A stretch of DNA of 8,884 nt from assembly GCA_905199135.1 (NCBI GenBank), contig CAJKFC010000073.1, positions 1 to 8,884 on the forward strand, read 5' to 3'. Each line of letters begins with the position of its first letter. Position 1 is the stretch's first letter. Under the pieces are notes generated by a model. It was not told the DNA's origin. It saw only the letters and a program-made list of their open reading frames with translations, and made no database searches. Of this stretch, positions 6,222 to 8,884 are shown piece by piece. The stretch comes from an uncultured Eubacteriales bacterium. GTDB taxonomy: Bacteria > Bacillota > Clostridia > Oscillospirales > Butyricicoccaceae. The position numbers and the translations under genes were made by a program.

Positions 6222-6256
6222 CTTTTCATTCTCCGTACCGTTGATTTTACCCTAAA

Positions 6257-6285
6257 ATTATACCATAAACTACAACTGAAAACAA
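6257..6285 (-). promoter_or_regulatory. Sigma-A promoter of sbcDC
   Basis: On the minus strand, -35 TTGTTT (6285-6280), a 17-base spacer and a perfect -10 TATAAT (6262-6257) are preceded by an extended TGG. The 13-mer TTTATGGTATAAT (6269-6257) is identical to the one in the ygjP-like gene promoter. Confidence 0.75.
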
Positions 6286-6291
6286 CGATGA

Positions 6292-6321
6292 CAAAAATAA
6301 AAGCGGCTTTAAGCCGCCTTT
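6292..6321 (-). terminator. Intrinsic terminator of the sigma/anti-sigma operon
   Basis: Read leftward, GCGGCT (6317-6312) pairs with AGCCGC (6308-6303) around TAA and is followed by a T-rich tail (TTTTATTTTT). It starts only a few bases after the anti-sigma stop codon and separates that operon from the sbcDC promoter. Its core CGGCTTAAAGCCG equals that of the terminator at 2297-2309. Confidence 0.85.
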
Positions 6322-6323
6322 AT

Positions 6324-7508
6324 TCAGTTAAATCCGCCGTTCCACAGCGGCATATTTGAAATATAGCTTTCCTCTATCGCAGGCACATAAAATGCGGCAT
6401 AGGTTTTCACCCCTTCTTCCGTCCATTCGGTGGGAATTTCAAGGTAAAAACGGTAATACGGCATGATATATTTATCTGCCGAACTGCTTCTGTATACAAG
6501 CTCAGCTTTTTCTATACTCTTCTCTTCTGCCGGTTTTTCAGGCGATGTGGTTATATATTTACCCTCGGAAAACAGTTTTTTTGCCTCTTCAAGGGATATT
6601 ATCGGATATTTTCCGACTTCTTCGTAGGCGTTTTCGCCTCTTATGCGCACAGATATCAGCCTGCCATTATCGTCAAGGTAAAATACCGCTTTATAGAGGC
6701 CATAACTTACGATGCGCTCTGCAGCTTTGCCGCTACCGTCAAAAACGCCTATCGAATAGCTCTGCTCACCGTATATATCTCTGTCTCCGCCGAAAACATC
6801 GATTTCGATTTTCTCAAAGCTCAGCAGATCTTTATATTTCTCGCCTAGATATAGGGCGGTCTTTTGAGCGGTCTCAATATCTGTGTCTCCGTACCCCTCA
6901 GGCAAAGTCACCGGAGCTTTAAAGTTTATTGTCGCCCTGAATCCTTTGCCCACCGAAATTGTAAAATCTGAATTTTCGGCGGTTACCTCTGTGGGCATAA
7001 ATTGCTCCTCAGGCACATCCATACCCATATCAGCAAATTTTTGCTCCAGATTTTTCATTTCATTTTCATCAGGCGCGTTGTTTGATATGGTTACATTATC
7101 CATTCCCAAACGGTCTGCTATTTCTTCTGCAAATTTTTCGGCCTTTCTCACTTTGCTTTTTGTCAGATGATAATCTTCTTCATAATAATACGGATTTTCA
7201 AATACGGGAAGCTCTGATATCTCGGTATCTTCGCTCCATGGGTTGCCGTCTGCAAGCTCGGATATATCTTTCACCATGTAGCCTTCAAATCCCGAGCCTT
7301 CGCTGCCCTCGGAAATCTGAAGCATGGGAAGCTTTTCAAAAGGCTTTATTCCGAAATAATACACGGCCGAAAGGCATACAAGCGCCGCACAGGCTGCCGC
7401 CGACAGTTTTAAAAATACCCTTTTGCCCTTTTTTCTGTACTCCAAAGCGCCGTCTATGTATTTCTCGTCCAAAAGCTCCATTGCGTCAAAAAATGACTTT
7501 GTGTTCAT
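6324..7508 (-). CDS. Probable membrane-bound anti-sigma factor (394 aa)
   Basis: The first 30 residues are cytoplasmic and charged, with a motif FFDAMELLDEKYIDGAL (6-22) like the short sigma-binding tails of clostridial ECF partners. A single membrane helix lies at about 31-53, and the remaining 340 residues are predicted outside the cell. The outer part starts with an acidic, low-complexity linker (about 60-115). It ends with a segment containing ISLEEAKKLF and YRFYLEI...AAFYVPAIEE, which recalls the repeated sheet domains of YycH/YycI- or PepSY-like sensors; that likeness is from memory and unverified. The ATG overlaps the sigma factor stop as ATGA, with GGGAGG inside the sigma gene, so the two are translationally coupled. 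Holding the sigma factor at the membrane until an envelope signal arrives is the likely role. No zinc-binding HxxxCxxC anti-sigma motif is present. A terminator follows. Confidence 0.75.
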   Translation of the reverse strand: MNTKSFFDAMELLDEKYIDGALEYRKKGKRVFLKLSAAACAALVCLSAVYYFGIKPFEKLPMLQISEGSEGSGFEGYMVKDISELADGNPWSEDTEISELPVFENPYYYEEDYHLTKSKVRKAEKFAEEIADRLGMDNVTISNNAPDENEMKNLEQKFADMGMDVPEEQFMPTEVTAENSDFTISVGKGFRATINFKAPVTLPEGYGDTDIETAQKTALYLGEKYKDLLSFEKIEIDVFGGDRDIYGEQSYSIGVFDGSGKAAERIVSYGLYKAVFYLDDNGRLISVRIRGENAYEEVGKYPIISLEEAKKLFSEGKYITTSPEKPAEEKSIEKAELVYRSSSADKYIMPYYRFYLEIPTEWTEEGVKTYAAFYVPAIEESYISNMPLWNGGFN

Positions 7509-8062
7509 ATCAGCACCTCCCTTTCCGCAAGGTATCCCCTCATTTTCTCCCTTATTCGGTAAAGTCTTACCGACACGGTCTTTTCCGAAAGTCCCACGGC
7601 ACAGGCGATATTCTTATATGAATCGAAAAACCAGTATCTCCTTATAAATATCGCCCTGTTTTCCTCGGTAAGGGTATCGAGAAAATCCTCTATGATTTTC
7701 ACAAGCTCCTTTGCCTCTGCGGCTTGTTCCACATTGTCATCAGATTGCAGACAGCTCGATATCTCCTCGAAAGAAATGTCGTATTCTCCCCTTCTCTTGT
7801 CTGCGTTTTTCGCCCTGTGAAGCTTTAAAGATATGTTTTTCACTATCCTGCAGACATAAGCTTTGAGAGAATATGGTCTTTCGGGCGGAATGACATTCCA
7901 CACTGCGAGATATGTGTCGCTTACGCACTCTTCGGCGTCTCTCAGGCTGCACAGAATATTATAGGCAATATTGTGGCAAAGCCTGCCGTATTTGAGGTCG
8001 AGAGCCTCTATCGCCCTTTCGGATCTTTCGAAAAACAATTCGATAATTCTCTCGTCCTTCAT
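7505..8062 (-). CDS. ECF-type RNA polymerase sigma factor (185 aa)
   Basis: The protein has the two-domain plan of extracytoplasmic-function sigma factors. Region 2 is at about 20-83, with the core-binding and -10-reading stretch AEECVSDTYLAVWN (43-56) and LKAYVCRIVKN (66-76). Region 4 is at about 126-178, with a helix-turn-helix at about 147-172 (YKNIACAVGLSEKTVSVRLYR) that reads the -35. There is no region 1.1 or 3. GGGAGG lies 8 bases before the ATG at 8062. The gene is followed with a 4-base overlap by the membrane protein that probably restrains it, the usual arrangement for cell-envelope stress or signal-dependent sigma factors. The regulon and the inducing signal cannot be read from this window. 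A promoter sits just upstream, so autoregulation is possible. Confidence 0.92.
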   Translation of the reverse strand: MKDERIIELFFERSERAIEALDLKYGRLCHNIAYNILCSLRDAEECVSDTYLAVWNVIPPERPYSLKAYVCRIVKNISLKLHRAKNADKRRGEYDISFEEISSCLQSDDNVEQAAEAKELVKIIEDFLDTLTEENRAIFIRRYWFFDSYKNIACAVGLSEKTVSVRLYRIREKMRGYLAEREVLI

Positions 8063-8085
8063 TTTCCATACCTCCCTTCACCTAT

Positions 8086-8114
8086 ATACTACCTTTTTAA
8101 AGGAAAAAACTACA
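8086..8114 (-). promoter_or_regulatory. Candidate promoter of the sigma/anti-sigma operon
   Basis: On the minus strand, TGTAGT (8114-8109), a 17-base spacer and TAGTAT (8091-8086) give a weak sigma-A-like promoter; the TGTAGTTTTTT block could instead be an ECF-type -35 for autoregulation. A small palindrome CCTTT-n2-AAAGG (8092-8103) fills the spacer. With no terminator seen after the upstream metallopeptidase gene, read-through from it is also possible. Confidence 0.35.
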
Positions 8115-8128
8115 TGAAACAAAAAATT

Positions 8129-8674
8129 TTATCTCAGTCTTGCGATGAGTTTTTCACCTTCCGCTCTGAGCCATTTTCTCTTTTCCGCATAATCCGGCAT
8201 GACCTTTTCCACTTCACGCCAAAAGGCAGGTGAATGATTCATCTGTTTCAAATGGCACAGCTCGTGGATTACCACATAATCCAAAACATCTTCCGGCACA
8301 AGGGCAAGCAGGCAGTTGAAATTGAGATTTCCCTTTGACGAGCAGCTGCCCCACCTTGAAACCTGATTTCTCACCGTTATTTTGGAATATTTCACACCGA
8401 TGATTGCGGCAAAATACTCCGCCCTCTGCGAAATAATAGGCAGAACTTTTTGAGCCATTTCCCCTATTTCCTCATTTGCAAATTTCGGCAGATTCATAGA
8501 GTTTTTCTCACGCATTTTCGCCAAGTGCTTTTCTATCCAGCCCTGTTTTGATATGACAAACCTGTCTATATCCTCTTTTTTCATTCTCATAGGTGCTCTC
8601 ACTATGAGTCTGCCGTCTCTTTTTATCTCAACCGATATGGTTTTCCTATTGCTTTTTATAATTTCCCAGTCCAT
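8129..8674 (-). CDS. YgjP-like (M48/DUF45) zinc metallopeptidase (181 aa)
   Basis: The C-terminal part holds the zinc-peptidase signature HELCH (137-141), with His137 and His141 as metal ligands and Glu138 as catalytic base. The motif NHSPAFW (146-152) supplies the third histidine. The upstream RWGSCSSKGNLNFN segment is the other hallmark of the YgjP/DUF45 family. The N-terminal 60 residues (VEIKRDGRLIVRAP and a helix with GWIEKHL) match the family's small lead-in domain. The length is somewhat shorter than the 230 or so residues of many members but includes all conserved parts. No signal peptide or membrane helix is present, so it is cytoplasmic. The substrate is unknown; in some bacteria the family sits beside restriction systems, which is not the case here. 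An RBS AAAGGA 7 bases upstream and a strong promoter support the start. Confidence 0.9.
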   Translation of the reverse strand: MDWEIIKSNRKTISVEIKRDGRLIVRAPMRMKKEDIDRFVISKQGWIEKHLAKMREKNSMNLPKFANEEIGEMAQKVLPIISQRAEYFAAIIGVKYSKITVRNQVSRWGSCSSKGNLNFNCLLALVPEDVLDYVVIHELCHLKQMNHSPAFWREVEKVMPDYAEKRKWLRAEGEKLIARLR

Positions 8675-8703
8675 TTTTAAATCCTTTAAATATATTTTCC
8701 CCT

Positions 8704-8716
8704 ATTATACCATAAA
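8704..8716 (-). promoter_or_regulatory. Extended -10 promoter of the YgjP-like gene
   Basis: On the minus strand, TTTATGGTATAAT (8716-8704) contains a perfect -10 with an extended TGG. No good -35 is found at 17 bases (TGGTCT), so the extended -10 probably carries recognition. The motif is identical to that of the sbcDC promoter. Confidence 0.65.
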
Positions 8717-8737
8717 CAGCCGCGGCAGACCACAGTC

Positions 8738-8766
8738 TTGACAGTCTCTCTCCTAAGGTCTATAAT
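8738..8766 (+). promoter_or_regulatory. Fully consensus sigma-A promoter of the PadR gene
   Basis: TTGACA (8738-8743), a 17-base spacer and TATAAT (8761-8766) match the consensus at every position. So strong a promoter in front of a regulator gene usually implies tight repression. It is divergent from the YgjP-like gene promoter, with the two sets of elements about 30 bases apart. Confidence 0.85.
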
Positions 8767-8781
8767 ATCTCTATTAGATAT
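8765..8781. promoter_or_regulatory. Candidate autoregulatory operator ATATCT-n5-AGATAT
   Basis: Two perfect 6-bp arms separated by CTATT begin inside the -10 hexamer and span the predicted transcription start. A repressor bound here would block the strong promoter. PadR-family proteins commonly repress their own operons, so self-control is the simplest reading. Confidence 0.5.
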
Positions 8782-8794
8782 ATCGGAGGACAAC

Positions 8795-8884
8795 ATGGAA
8801 TATATCATTTTAGGTCTGCTCATTCTCTCTCCCATGACGGGATATGAATTGCAGCAGTTTATCAAGAAAAACCTGGCCCTGATC
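8795..8884 (+). CDS. PadR-family transcriptional regulator, N-terminal fragment
   Basis: Thirty codons are present before the window ends. The ATG at 8795 follows a GGAGGA ribosome site. The sequence starts MEYIILGLLILSPMTGYELQ, the typical first helix and turn of the PadR winged-helix domain (hydrophobic ILGLL, then MTGYEL). PadR proteins are dimeric repressors, often of drug exporters or phenolic-acid stress genes; the target here is unknown and any regulated transporter would lie to the right. The gene is incomplete only because of the window edge. Confidence 0.88.
   Translation, partial: MEYIILGLLILSPMTGYELQQFIKKNLALI

Noticed and set aside
1..8884. CRISPR array, insertion sequence or rRNA genes
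   Set aside because: No regularly spaced repeats, transposase motifs or rRNA-like segments were seen on either strand.

Overview
The window looks like the chromosome of a Gram-positive Clostridia-type bacterium, plausibly a gut Oscillospiraceae/Ruminococcaceae relative. This rests on AGGAGG-type ribosome binding sites, sigma-A promoters with extended TGn -10 elements, moderately low GC content, an ECF sigma/anti-sigma pair of clostridial style, and Firmicutes-type TetR and PadR regulators. The exact taxon cannot be read from the sequence.

Left end (1-416): a junction between an inferred integrative element and the chromosome. A gene truncated by the window edge (97 down to 1) reads leftward. 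It is followed by a noncoding stretch with tandem 9-bp repeats, a hairpin and a long folded structure. Next comes the 3' half of a tRNA-Arg(CCU) gene (anticodon loop through CCA) with no recognisable 5' half, and then a strong terminator. This is the pattern left where an element has integrated into a tRNA gene: the element lies to the left and native chromosome to the right.

Plus-strand block (487-2284): a promoter drives a small two-helix membrane protein and, 24 bases downstream, an unusual protein joining a TetR DNA-binding domain to a four-helix membrane domain. Then comes a separately promoted small protein with a ribbon-helix-helix-like N-terminus and a DUF1413-like C-terminus, whose promoter is wrapped in overlapping perfect inverted repeats. 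A bidirectional terminator closes this block against the convergent sbcDC operon.

Minus-strand block (8709 down to 2317), in transcription order: a YgjP-like metallopeptidase, an ECF sigma factor overlapping its likely membrane-bound anti-sigma partner by 4 bases, a terminator, then sbcD overlapping sbcC by 4 bases. SbcD and SbcC form the Mre11/Rad50-type nuclease that processes DNA hairpins and blocked double-strand ends. The sbcD and ygjP promoters share an identical 13-base extended -10 sequence, and the two terminators share an identical 13-base hairpin core.

Right end (8738-8884): a PadR-family regulator starts, running off the window. It is driven by a fully consensus promoter with an inverted repeat lying over the -10 and start region. 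The most novel-looking items are the membrane-anchored TetR fusion with its small membrane partner, and the structured noncoding end of the integrative element.
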